DNA of 34,875 bases from an uncultured Caulobacteraceae bacterium (GTDB lineage Bacteria; Pseudomonadota; Alphaproteobacteria; Caulobacterales; Caulobacteraceae), in the NCBI GenBank assembly GCA_903923135.1, contig CAIXWN010000134.1, forward strand, positions 1-34,875. Direction: 5' to 3'. The translations under genes and the position numbers were made by a program. Under the pieces are notes generated by a model. It was not told the origin of the DNA. It searched no databases and saw nothing but the letters and a program-made list of their open reading frames with translations. Below, piece by piece: positions 24,527-32,575 of this stretch (position 1 is its first letter; every line of letters begins with the position of its first letter).

Positions 24527-25245
24527 GCCGGATCGACGCCCGCAGGGTTGGCCTGGACCGCGAAAACGCCCGCGCCGCCCCCGACCGCACGTCGCAAGGC
24601 CGCCTTGATGCCCGCGAGACCTGGGTTGGGGAAGCCGGCGAGCCGAGCCGCCAGCGTCTGCGCCTCGGCCAGCACGGCGGCGTCGGCCACCACGCGATAG
24701 GCCAGTCCCAGTCGCCGCAGGTCAGGGGCCGCCACCCTGTCGGCGCCGAGACACAGCTGCGCCGCAATGGCCTCGCTGGTCCGCAGTCGCAGCCAGGCGA
24801 TGTTCATCGGCGCCGCCATGCCCAGCGCCGCCTCTCCGACCTGAAGCCAGGCGCCCTCCCCCGCCACCAACAGGTCGCAGGCGAGAGCCAGCGAGGCGCC
24901 GCCGTTGATCGCGAACCGTTCCAGCGCGCCGACGATGACCGCCTTGCAGTCGTAGAGTTCACGATGGAGGGCCGCCCAGCTCTCCGGGAAGCTTTCCCGC
25001 CATTCCGGCGCGGGGTTGGCGCCGAACTCCGCCAGGTCCAGGCCCGAGCAGAACGCGCCGCCCTCGCCTCGCAGCAGGACGACGCGCGCGCCGCCGGCCA
25101 GCAGGTCCGCGAGACCGGCTCTCAGGCCGGCGACCAGAGGTCCCGTCAAGGCGTTGCGCCGGCGCGGACGCGACAGGACCAGTTCGCCCCAGCCATCGTG
25201 GCGTTCTACCCTCGCGGCCGGCGCGTCGCCCAGACTCTCGCTCAT
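24523..25245 (-). CDS. Enoyl-CoA hydratase/isomerase (crotonase) family
   Basis: The 240-residue crotonase-fold protein has the oxyanion segments AFCSGLDL (64-71) and FAINGGASLALACD (111-124), followed by WLQVGEAALGM. Aligned to hydratases, the first catalytic Glu (in GGGCEL) is Ser118 here, while the second is Glu138. One-Glu crotonases act as isomerases or other reactions rather than typical hydratases, so hydratase activity should not be assumed. Start ATG 25245 has GAGG just upstream; frames to 25290 and 25410 exist but add poorly supported leaders. It is divergent from the PLP gene with 109 bp between them and converges with the monooxygenase. It could process an acyl-CoA from ring cleavage, an inference from context. 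Confidence 0.85.
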   Translation of the reverse strand: MSESLGDAPAARVERHDGWGELVLSRPRRRNALTGPLVAGLRAGLADLLAGGARVVLLRGEGGAFCSGLDLAEFGANPAPEWRESFPESWAALHRELYDCKAVIVGALERFAINGGASLALACDLLVAGEGAWLQVGEAALGMAAPMNIAWLRLRTSEAIAAQLCLGADRVAAPDLRRLGLAYRVVADAAVLAEAQTLAARLAGFPNPGLAGIKAALRRAVGGGAGVFAVQANPAGVDPA

Positions 25246-25354
25246 TTCGCCTCGCAGTGCCGATGCGCCCGTCTCGACCTTATGCGGCATTGATCGCCCG
25301 CCGCCTATCGGGTTTGAGTGGTCGGGAAACTCCCGCCAACCTGCGAGGCCCCCC

Positions 25355-26587
25355 ATGCGACTGCCCCTGCCCGAGATCGGCGCGCCCTGGCCGGACCTGA
25401 AGTTGCGCATGCGGGACTACGCCACCGGCGACGTTCGCTGGCGCGAGGGCAAGACAGCTGTCTATGTGTTCAACGCCGGCCCGGAAGTCGAACAGGTGCA
25501 AAAAGAGGCCTATGCCCTGTTCATGTCGGAAAACGGCCTGGGGCCGATGGCCTTTCCCAGCCTGCGACGGATGGAGAGCGAGGTGATCGACTTCGGCCTG
25601 TCGCTGCTGCACGCTCCCGAGGGCGCGGCTGGAACCATCACGTCGGGCGGCACCGATTCCATCACCATGGCCGTGAAGGCGGCCCGGGATTTCGCCCGGA
25701 AAGCACGGGGCGTGCGCGGGCCGCTGAACATCGTTCTGCCTCGCTCGGCCCACCCGGCCTTCGACAAGGCCGCGGCGATGATGGAAATCGAGGTGCGCCG
25801 AACGCCTCTGGCGAACCTCCTGGCGGATCCGCAGGCCATGGATGCGACGGCCGACGCCGCCACAGTGATGATCGTCGGCTCGGCGCCCTGTTTTCCCTAT
25901 GGCCTGATCGACCCCATCGCGGCGCTGTCGGACCTCGCCATAGCCCGCGATCTGTGGCTGCACGTGGACGCCTGCGTGGGCGGCTACCTGGCCCCGTTCG
26001 TGAAGATGAATGGCGGCGACGTGGCGATGTTCGACTTCGAGGCGCCCGGCGTTCGATCAATATCGGCGGACCTGCACAAGTATGGCTACTGCGCCAAGGG
26101 GGCCTCGACGGTGTTTTTCCGTTCAGAGGCGTTGCAGGCCTTCATGGGCTTCGATCTGAACGACTGGCCTGGCGGACGCATGGTGACGCCGACTCTCGCC
26201 GGCACGCGCCCAGGCGGCGCCATCTCCGCGGCCTGGGCGGTGATGAACTTCCTGGGGGTGCAAGGCTATCGGGCCAAACAGGCCCTGGTCACGCGGACGC
26301 GCGAGCGGATAGAGGCCGGCGTCACCGCTCTCGGCTTCACGGTGATCGGCGCGCCACAGCTGGGAATCGTCGCCTTCAGTCATCCGCGAGTGAACGCCCT
26401 GGCCCTCTGGCCCGGAATGCGCGCGCGCGGCTGGTTCACCGGCATGACCAGCGAGCCCGCGGGCCTTCACCTGATGCTGTCGCCGTTCCACGCCGAAGTG
26501 GTCGAGACCTATCTGACCGATCTCGCCAGCGCCCTTGCCGATGCCGGCGGCGCGGCGCCCGCGCAACCCGCCGCGCGTTATTCCTGA
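25355..26587 (+). CDS. PLP-dependent group II decarboxylase / sphingosine-phosphate lyase-like
   Basis: The 410-residue protein (ATG 25355 with GCGAGG six bases upstream) belongs to the fold-type I PLP family of glutamate and aromatic decarboxylases and sphingosine-1-phosphate lyase. Visible elements are TSGGTDSITMAVKAARDFA (phosphate-binding loop), stacking His133 in SAHPAFDK, Asp205 in LHVDACVGGY and the Schiff-base Lys242 in ISADLHKYGYCAKGAS. The GSAPCFPYGLIDPI block is typical of the sphinganine-phosphate lyase branch, giving a retro-aldol C-C cleavage as one possibility, with amino-acid decarboxylation the other. A transmembrane helix, common in eukaryotic lyases, is absent. It is unlinked by strand to the gene before it. 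Confidence 0.88.
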   Translation: MRLPLPEIGAPWPDLKLRMRDYATGDVRWREGKTAVYVFNAGPEVEQVQKEAYALFMSENGLGPMAFPSLRRMESEVIDFGLSLLHAPEGAAGTITSGGTDSITMAVKAARDFARKARGVRGPLNIVLPRSAHPAFDKAAAMMEIEVRRTPLANLLADPQAMDATADAATVMIVGSAPCFPYGLIDPIAALSDLAIARDLWLHVDACVGGYLAPFVKMNGGDVAMFDFEAPGVRSISADLHKYGYCAKGASTVFFRSEALQAFMGFDLNDWPGGRMVTPTLAGTRPGGAISAAWAVMNFLGVQGYRAKQALVTRTRERIEAGVTALGFTVIGAPQLGIVAFSHPRVNALALWPGMRARGWFTGMTSEPAGLHLMLSPFHAEVVETYLTDLASALADAGGAAPAQPAARYS

Positions 26588-27002
26588 CACACTGGAGGGC
26601 GCGTCTGCTCCCCTGCGCGCGCGGCGGCGCAAAGCGCTGCCGTGAATCGATGCGGTAACTACGATATCGACAACAACGCTCGCCACGTCCTACGATCGCT
26701 TCAGTGTTTGGACGCACCTTGGAATGTAGTGTTGACCACTGCAGAACCCTTCGGCGTCATTTTGCGATATTAGGCAATCAGCAATACCATTCTTGATGGG
26801 AACATCTTTCGATGTCCGCATCATGATTGGAATCGAACTCAGATTTACAACGCCTCAGCCGACGCCTTGCACGCGTTTCAGCATGAGTGTCGTGACAATC
26901 TTTAACCTTCATGGTTGGGCCGATGGAGCGCGACTCGCGCCCACCGCCTGACATGCACCTGCCACCGAGCGTGGCGAAAACGAATTCTTACTGGAGTCGC
27001 GT
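26588..27002. promoter_or_regulatory. Leader of RTX-like gene 1 (copy of leader at 28216)
   Basis: From ATGCGG at 26650 to the start codon at 27003 this is recognisably the same sequence as 28216-28578, allowing mismatches and small gaps. Examples are AACTACGATATCGAC against AACTACAGTATCGAC, CTACGA…TTCAGT, and GTGACAATC-N-TTAAC-N-TTCA at 26892, placed 111 bp before the start (120 bp in the second copy). It is AT-richer than the surroundings. It probably holds a promoter and a long 5' untranslated region; no open frame is shared. TGGAG precedes the GTG start. Bases 26588-26649 show nothing else. Confidence 0.6.
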
Positions 27003-28010
27003 GTGTCGGCTTCGATCATCGGCGGGGGAACTCTTACCTTCGCCCTGGACTCTCATCAGATGAACCTGGCGCAGCTGGCGCTGGACTCCGCGGCGTCGGC
27101 GCGCGGCGGCCTGGAAAACATCCTCGGCTCGACCGCCGCCAGCCCCACCGCCGGCGACTACAACATTTTCAACCAACCCTTCCAGAAGGGTTCCATGACC
27201 CTCACGTCGGGTGGGCAGGCCGTGGTCGCCAGCGGCACGATGGCGGGCACGATCACCGGGTCGGCGACCGCCACCGATGGAGTCCTGGTCGGAAACCAGG
27301 CCAACGACACCATCAACGCGGCGGGCGGGTCCGGGACAATCGTAGCCGGCAACGGCTCGAACGTCATCCATCTGAACGGCGCCGACGCCTCCACACAGCC
27401 GGGCGGCTCGCAACAGATCTTCATCGGAACCGGCAGCGACACGGTCTCGATGTTCGGCGGCGAGGTCATCGTTCAGGCCGAGACAGGCGGCAGTGTTATG
27501 GTCAAGGTGCTGGGCGGCAACGACACCATCAGCTTCGGATCCGGCGCCGACACCGCCGTGGTCTCCGGCACGGCGACGATCGCCGCGGGCGCCGCGGGCA
27601 CGGTCTTCACCGCCGGCGCGGGAGCGACCGCCTCGGTTGTCGCGGGCAGCGGCAACTCCACGCTCGTCGGCGGTACCGGCAATGACACCTTCGCCGGCGG
27701 CAGCGGCTCGACCTCGATGACCGGCGGGACCAAGGCCACGCTGTTCATCGGCGGGACCGGGACCGACACCATGACCGCCAGCACCGTGGCCGGATCGGCG
27801 TCCGTGTTCGACTTCGCCAGCGTCCTTGGCGGTGGGTCGCACACCATCAACCACTTCGTCGCCGCCGATAGTATCAACCTGATCGGATACGCCGGTCAGA
27901 CGCCGATTGAGCAAGTGGTTGGCGGCAACACGATCATCACGCTCGGCGACAACACCACAATCACCCTCACCGGCTACACCGGCGCGCTCAGCGGCCTGCA
28001 CACGTCCTGA
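27003..28010 (+). CDS. RTX-like beta-repeat protein, copy 1
   Basis: The 335-residue protein has no signal peptide. Its N-terminus (MSASIIGGGTLTFALDSHQMNLAQLALDSAASA) leads into a beta-rich region of Gly/Asn/Asp-rich turns such as GNQANDTINAAGG, GTGSDTVSMFGG, LGGNDTISFGSG and VGGTGNDTFAGGSG. These resemble degenerate RTX calcium-binding repeats of the parallel beta-roll. It ends in TITLTGYTGALSGLHTS, a C-terminal strand as in type I-secreted proteins, so export by an ABC exporter encoded elsewhere is likely but inferred. It is very similar along its length to the protein at 28579, including the start. No catalytic motif is seen; a surface or matrix role is the simplest reading. GTG at 27003 is used (GTG at 27001 is out of frame). 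Confidence 0.82.
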   Translation: MSASIIGGGTLTFALDSHQMNLAQLALDSAASARGGLENILGSTAASPTAGDYNIFNQPFQKGSMTLTSGGQAVVASGTMAGTITGSATATDGVLVGNQANDTINAAGGSGTIVAGNGSNVIHLNGADASTQPGGSQQIFIGTGSDTVSMFGGEVIVQAETGGSVMVKVLGGNDTISFGSGADTAVVSGTATIAAGAAGTVFTAGAGATASVVAGSGNSTLVGGTGNDTFAGGSGSTSMTGGTKATLFIGGTGTDTMTASTVAGSASVFDFASVLGGGSHTINHFVAADSINLIGYAGQTPIEQVVGGNTIITLGDNTTITLTGYTGALSGLHTS

Positions 28011-28578
28011 CGGGACCGCCTTCGCGCCTGCGCCGGCTGTCGCTCGGATTATGCTGGACTGGCTGTCGTCAGCCGATCGAGCCTCGGCCGCTTCACCGGC
28101 ACGGCCCACAAGGCATGTACCGCCGCCGCGCCAGCGTAGCATCGCCCATGACGGCCCTCACCGGCGCCCCCCCCGGCGCCCGGTCGGGTCTCCGCCGGGA
28201 GGCTAAGGTCAAGCTATGCGGGAACTACAGTATCGACACTCAAGCTTGCCATGGCCTACGACGGTTTCAGTCTTGGGTCGCACCAGACGGGTCTAGTTGC
28301 GACCGCTTCGACACGGGGGGGTGGTGTGTTGATATCTGGCAGAAGCAACATGCCGCGCACGGACGAGAATAACGGCGCCGTTGGGATCCTGATGGTCGTC
28401 GGTATGCAGATTTCCGATTCCGTGGCCGTCGCGAACCGCGCGTTAGATCACAAAGTTTGTGACAATCGTTAACATTCACACTTGGTTAATTAAGGCAAAA
28501 CACGCCTCAATCGCCTAGCACTCACCGGCTGCCCATGGTAGCGAGATCAACGCTTTACTTGAGTAGGGGAAGTAGAGT
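28011..28578. promoter_or_regulatory. Spacer and leader of RTX-like gene 2 (second copy)
   Basis: Bases 28011-28215 are GC-rich spacer with no gene. From 28216 to 28578 the sequence repeats the leader of copy 1. Shared features include GATATCTGGCAGAAGCAA against GATATTAGGCAATCAGCAA, and GTGACAATC at 28459. In this copy the block continues TTAACATTCACACTTGGTTAATTAA, an AT-rich TTAAC…GTTAA inverted repeat. GGGGAAG lies about seven bases before the ATG. No shared reading frame is apparent, so this is probably promoter and 5' untranslated region. Confidence 0.6.
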
Positions 28579-29598
28579 ATGTCAGCTTCGATCATCGGTG
28601 GGGGATCTCTGACCTTCGCCCTCGACGCCAATCAGATGAACCTGGCGCAATTGGCGCTGGACTCCGCAGCTTCGGCGGCTGCCTACGGCGGCCTGGAAAA
28701 CGTCCTCGGCTCGACAACCGTCAACCCAACCTCCGGCGACTACAACATCTACAATCAGCCCTTCAAGACCGGCGTGGCGAGCCTGCCGACCGGCGGACAG
28801 GCCGTGGTGGTCAGCGGCACAACCGCGGGGACAATCACCGGCCTGGCGACCGCCACCGATGAGGTCCTGGTGGGCAACCAGGCCAATGACACCATCAACG
28901 CCGCGGGCGGATCCGGGACGATCGTCGCCGGCAACGGCGCCAATATCATCCATCTGAACGGCGCCGACGCCTCTACCCAACCGGGAGGCTCGCAGCAGAT
29001 CTTCACCGGAACCGGCAGCGACACGATCTCCATGTTTGGCGGCCAGGTCACCGTTCAGGCCGAGACGGGCGGCAGCGTCACGGTCAAGGTGCTGGGCGGC
29101 AACGACACCATCAGCTTCGGATCCGGCGGCGACACGGCCGTGGTCTCCGGCACGGCGACGATCACGTCGGGCGCCGCGGGCACGGTCTTCACCGCAGGGA
29201 CTACGACCACCACAACCGCCTCGGTCATCGCGGGCAGCGGCAATTCCACGCTCATCGGCGGCAAAGGCAACGACACCTTCGCCGGCGGCAGCGGCTCGAC
29301 CTCGATGACCGGCGGGACCAAGGCCACGCTGTTCATCGGCGGGACCGGTTCCGACACCATGACCGCCAGCACCGTGGCCGGATCGTCCGCGGTCTTCGAC
29401 TTCAACAGCGTGCTCGGCGGCGGGTCGCACACGATCACCAACTTCGTCGCCTCCGATACGATCAATCTCATCGGATACGCCGGTCAGACGCCGGTTGAGC
29501 AAGTGGTTGGCGGCAACACGATCATCACGCTCGGCGACAACACCACCATCACCCTCACCGGCTACACCGGCGCTCTGACGGGCCTGCATACGTCCTGA
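28579..29598 (+). CDS. RTX-like beta-repeat protein, copy 2
   Basis: This 339-residue protein is nearly superposable on the one at 27003: MSASIIGGGSLTFALDANQMNLAQLAL, then LVGNQANDTINAAGGSGTIVAGNG and LIGGKGNDTFAGGSGST, ending TGYTGALTGLHTS. Differences cluster around residues 34-36 (two extra residues), 48-75 and 207-215 (a TTTTTT run replacing AGAGA, giving two more residues). That shows limited divergence after a recent duplication with both copies kept in frame. No signal peptide is seen; the C-terminus fits type I secretion. Role unknown, probably extracellular. It uses an ATG start where copy 1 uses GTG. Confidence 0.83.
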   Translation: MSASIIGGGSLTFALDANQMNLAQLALDSAASAAAYGGLENVLGSTTVNPTSGDYNIYNQPFKTGVASLPTGGQAVVVSGTTAGTITGLATATDEVLVGNQANDTINAAGGSGTIVAGNGANIIHLNGADASTQPGGSQQIFTGTGSDTISMFGGQVTVQAETGGSVTVKVLGGNDTISFGSGGDTAVVSGTATITSGAAGTVFTAGTTTTTTASVIAGSGNSTLIGGKGNDTFAGGSGSTSMTGGTKATLFIGGTGSDTMTASTVAGSSAVFDFNSVLGGGSHTITNFVASDTINLIGYAGQTPVEQVVGGNTIITLGDNTTITLTGYTGALTGLHTS

Positions 29599-30167
29599 CG
29601 TCCCCGGCGGGACAGGCCGGCATTGATTTGGGTCTGTCCCGGCGGCTCTGGCCGTCGGTCGTTGAAAAGAATGGTGGTGGCCATGACGTGGCTGGCTGAC
29701 GCTCGACCAAAGCGGATCCCGGCCAGGCGCGGCCGGCGCAGGCTTCAGAACCCAGGCCGATCTCCGACTTGGTGGATCCACCAGCGCTTGCGCCTGCCCC
29801 CCGGAGACCAGGAAAATCGCGTTCGCCCAGAGCAGCGGTGCGACGCCCGTCTCACGCCCCATCAGGTTGACGACGTTCCGGTTCGTGGCCTCGGCCCCAC
29901 GCCGCCGCCGCCCGGTCGATCATCGGTTCGCCAGCGCCCCGGCCCGAGATAGGACAACCGCCCGGTCATCCTGAAAGATCACCCGCATTTCCCCGGACCC
30001 ATCAGACATTCTGCTGCGTGATGCGCCGCCAGGGTAAGACACTTCACGGTGTGGCGCCGTCCGGGCTATGTAAGACCCCAGGCGCCAGACCTGGGTAGGC
30101 GCCCGTCGAACTTGGCCCTGGCTGCGGCGCACCAGGCGCAGTCAGGTCTGTTGAGGAGTCTATTCAA
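29599..30167. other. Non-coding spacer with a possible degraded minus-strand ORF
   Basis: No intact gene is convincing here. On the minus strand one frame is open from 30132 to about 29740 except for a single TGA at 29920-29922. It reads MSDGSGEMRVIFQDDRAVVLSRAGALANR, stop, then later NVVNLMGRETGVAPLLWANAIFLVSGG. I do not recognise it; it may be a decayed gene or chance. A hairpin CCCAGG-N7-CCTGGG lies at 30077-30095, and GAGGAG at 30153 is the ribosome-binding site of the sulfotransferase. Confidence 0.35.
29608..29641 (+). terminator. Inverted repeat after RTX-like copy 2
   Basis: CGGGACAG (29608-29615) and CTGTCCCG (29634-29641) are a perfect 8-bp stem around an 18-base loop, starting ten bases after the stop codon. 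Position suggests a terminator; there is no T-tract, and the loop is long. Confidence 0.4.
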
Positions 30168-31334
30168 GTGTCCGAGGGGAGTGACCCGGCTGTTACCGGC
30201 TTCGTCGAAGTGATTCACTACCGTCAGATCCGCGGCTGGGCCTTCCTGCCGAAGACTCCGCTCAGGCACGTTGAGATCACGGCGGAACTCGAGGGCCACC
30301 GGATCGGCGCCGCGACAGCGAACCTCTTTCGGCAGGATCTCGCGGAGCAAGGCATCGGCGCAGGCGACCACGCCTTCGTCGTCAATCTGGACAGACCGCT
30401 CACGCAGGAGGAACTCGGCAAGGTCAGGGTGGTGGCCACGACCGGTCCAGGCCGTCACGCGGTGCTGGAGATGTCGGACGTCAGCGCGCAAATGGCCTCC
30501 CCGCAGGCCAGGCCCCAGGCCCGGTTACGGCAAGACCACGCGCTTCCTGTGCAGAAGCCCGTTTTCATTCTTGGCGCCGCCCGTTCAGGAACCAGCGCGA
30601 TCGCCCAGGCGCTACTCAGAACGGGCTGGTACGAAGGCGAGGACGAAGGGTTTCTGAGCCCGCTGCTCGCGGACCTGACGACCATGGTCCACAATCACTA
30701 TGCGGCGCGATCGGCCGAAGTTGCACTCGACACGTCCATCGCGCGAGCGCCGAAAGCCTATCTTGTTGGCGCGCTGCGCAGGCTTGCGGCTGACCTCTGT
30801 CACCAACTCTATCCAAGCGGAGTGTGGGTCGACAAGACACCGACCCGCGAGACTGTGGCCGCCGCGCCAATGCTCCAGGCAATATGGCCCGCTGCGCGCT
30901 TTGTCTTTATGCGCCGCCGCGCCATCGAGAACATATTGTCGCGTCAGCGTAAATTCACGGAGACAACCTTCGTGGAACACTGCGTCGACTGGGCCGATGT
31001 CATGTCGACGTGGCTTTCGGTTCGCGACAGGCTCGGATCGTCGGCGCTCGAACTGGACCAGTTCGAACTGGCCCGCGACCCGGACGGGGCCGGGGCGGTC
31101 GTGGCGGACTTTCTGGACCTGCCGGCCCACGCGAAGGCACGGCTGATTCAAAGTCTGGCGGTCGACCGGCCTGAAATGACTTCGGACAGATTCGCCGCAA
31201 TTTCCGATTTCACCGAGGTGGGTTGGTCACCCGATCAACAGGTCGAGTTCATGAGTCGGTGCGCCGAACTCATGGCCCAGTTCGGATACAGCCTGGATCG
31301 AAGCTATTTCGCCGACCCGACCCATGGTCGATAA
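30168..31334 (+). CDS. Sulfotransferase family protein with N-terminal beta domain
   Basis: The 388-residue protein has two parts. Residues about 10-105 form a probable beta-sandwich domain (VEVIHYRQIRGWAFLP, NLFRQDLAEQGIGAGDHAFVVNL) of a kind often attached to bacterial glycan enzymes. From residue 130 the PAPS-dependent sulfotransferase domain begins with FILGAARSGTSAIAQALL (5'-phosphosulfate loop, about 133-150), then WVDKTPTRET and PAARFVFMRRRAIENILSRQRKF, matching the 3'-phosphate-binding strand/helix. It would transfer sulfate from PAPS to a carbohydrate or protein hydroxyl. GTG 30168 is preceded by GAGGAG. It is followed by ATP-grasp and glycosyltransferase genes on the same strand, pointing to polymer decoration. 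Confidence 0.87.
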   Translation: MSEGSDPAVTGFVEVIHYRQIRGWAFLPKTPLRHVEITAELEGHRIGAATANLFRQDLAEQGIGAGDHAFVVNLDRPLTQEELGKVRVVATTGPGRHAVLEMSDVSAQMASPQARPQARLRQDHALPVQKPVFILGAARSGTSAIAQALLRTGWYEGEDEGFLSPLLADLTTMVHNHYAARSAEVALDTSIARAPKAYLVGALRRLAADLCHQLYPSGVWVDKTPTRETVAAAPMLQAIWPAARFVFMRRRAIENILSRQRKFTETTFVEHCVDWADVMSTWLSVRDRLGSSALELDQFELARDPDGAGAVVADFLDLPAHAKARLIQSLAVDRPEMTSDRFAAISDFTEVGWSPDQQVEFMSRCAELMAQFGYSLDRSYFADPTHGR

Positions 31335-31606
31335 TCCACGCAACCTGAAATCCTTCGAACCCTGGGGTCGACGAAGGCCCTATCGACGCGGACCGCCACC
31401 GCCAATCACCGCGCCGGGAGTTGAACGCCGCCCATGCGCACTGACGGACAAGTGGACACGACCCGCCCCTGGCGCGGCAGCGTGACAGGGGGGCGATCAA
31501 GAGGCATTCTAGGGATTGACCGGCGTGAGCGGTCGAATGCCTTCAGTTTCCGGCAGATCTTCCGCCCGATGATCTGCTCCGCACAATACCCAAAGGCTGA
31601 TGAAAT
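31335..31606. other. Intergenic region before the ATP-grasp gene
   Basis: No gene is seen. It carries a structured inverted repeat (31502-31542), listed separately, and turns AT-rich toward the ATP-grasp start. Confidence 0.5.
31502..31542. promoter_or_regulatory. Bulged stem-loop 65 bp upstream of ATP-grasp gene
   Basis: Outer arms AGGCATTC (31502-31509) and GAATGCCT (31535-31542) are perfect. The inner arms GACCG and CGGTC enclose a 7-base loop, with an 8-base bulge on the left side only. The 13 paired bases make a stable RNA hairpin in the leader. It could terminate the sulfotransferase message or regulate the next gene; no T-tract follows. Confidence 0.5.
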
Positions 31607-32401
31607 ATGTTGAAGGTTTTATTTGGGAATCATAGCCATTTCCAACTAGAAATTGACAAAAATATCGATAAATCCCGCTTCTCGCCCGAATATGGTTGGT
31701 ATAAATCGCTCGACTTTTCGAAATATGACCTGATAGTCCCCATAACTATTTGGGACTATGATTTATTGAGGTCTTTTGAAAAAGAATATGGCGACAAATA
31801 CTGGATTCCAAGCCTGGTCACTACCAATGTCTTTGATGATAAACTCCAACTGAATACTGACCTGTGCGCCAACGGTTTCTCGGCCAATGTTCCTGAAGTT
31901 ATCTTAGATGATCACCACAGTTTTCCGTACATCGTGAAAAGAATACACGATGAAAATGGCCACAATTCGTTTATCATCAAGGGCCTCGAAGAGGAGGCCG
32001 CGGCGTCTGAATTTTTGAATAATGCCGAATATTTCAGACAAGCCTGCGTGACCGGAAGGGATGAATTTGCCGCCCATATCTTGATGGTGGACGGAGTGGT
32101 CAAATATCACATGACCGTCCATCACCGCATGGCCGACGATATCTATGTGAAAGGCGGCGGCCTGGGAACCGCAAAACCTGTGGAATCACGGTGCATGGAC
32201 AAAAGTCCGCACGTTGACCTGTTCGCAAATATCCTTCGAAAATTCAGCTACAATGGCCTGTGTTGTATCGATTACAAAGTCGACGGCGAAACACCGAAGA
32301 TTCTGGAGATAAATCCCAGGCTCGGGTACACGGTTTGCTGGGATATCAACAGACTGCTCGGAGCCTACGAGCGACTGATCCGAGGACGACCCGAAGCCTA
32401 G
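31607..32401 (+). CDS. ATP-grasp-like protein, AT-rich gene
   Basis: The 264-residue protein carries ATP-grasp-like features: PYIVKRIHDENGHNSFIIKG (an ATP-binding strand with Lys, then a Gly-containing loop), a central region with HILMVDGVVKYHMTVHHRM, and GLCCIDYKVDGETPKILEINPRLG. The final EINPR (Glu234, Asn236, Arg238) is the metal-binding end of the ATP-grasp fold. Such enzymes join a carboxylate to an amine, thiol or hydroxyl through an acyl phosphate. It is short, with a reduced N-terminal domain. The first 500 bases are far richer in A/T than the genes around it, suggesting recent acquisition. It lies between the sulfotransferase and the TPR-glycosyltransferase on the same strand. Acceptor unknown; peptide tailoring or glycan ligation are options. 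Confidence 0.75.
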   Translation: MLKVLFGNHSHFQLEIDKNIDKSRFSPEYGWYKSLDFSKYDLIVPITIWDYDLLRSFEKEYGDKYWIPSLVTTNVFDDKLQLNTDLCANGFSANVPEVILDDHHSFPYIVKRIHDENGHNSFIIKGLEEEAAASEFLNNAEYFRQACVTGRDEFAAHILMVDGVVKYHMTVHHRMADDIYVKGGGLGTAKPVESRCMDKSPHVDLFANILRKFSYNGLCCIDYKVDGETPKILEINPRLGYTVCWDINRLLGAYERLIRGRPEA

Positions 32402-32575
32402 CGGGGCCTGCCGACGCCCGCGGGGCGGTGGGACCCGGGGGCCCGCCTTCACGGCTTGCCCGGCTTGTGGCAGATACGCAACGGCGAACGGACGGCGCGG
32501 ATCGCGAAGTCGAGACCGCAAGACGGGCGGTATCTCAACTAAGATACGCGAGTGAGAGACTTTCGGGGCGCGAAC
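32402..32575. other. Short intergenic spacer before TPR-glycosyltransferase
   Basis: Low-complexity GC-rich spacer changing to AT-richer sequence near the next start. No terminator or promoter is clear; a weak GGGGCG precedes the ATG. Confidence 0.4.

Noticed and set aside
25318-26658. 446-residue plus-strand ORF
   Set aside because: Shifted frame over the PLP enzyme; Arg-rich and lacking domains, while the other frame has the full PLP site.
26830-28420. GANTC methylation sites in both RTX leaders (26830 and 28416)
   Set aside because: They are not at aligned positions, and about one such site is expected per 256 bases by chance.
28469-28490. CtrA full site (TTAA-N7-TTAA) in the second RTX leader
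   Set aside because: The TTAA elements are spaced 13 bases apart, not 7, so the consensus is not met; only a half-site is possible.
26988-29862. Long minus-strand ORFs of 384 and 426 residues
   Set aside because: Both are opposite the two RTX-like genes, and the similarity between them only reflects that duplication; composition is Arg/Gly/Ala-rich without family features.
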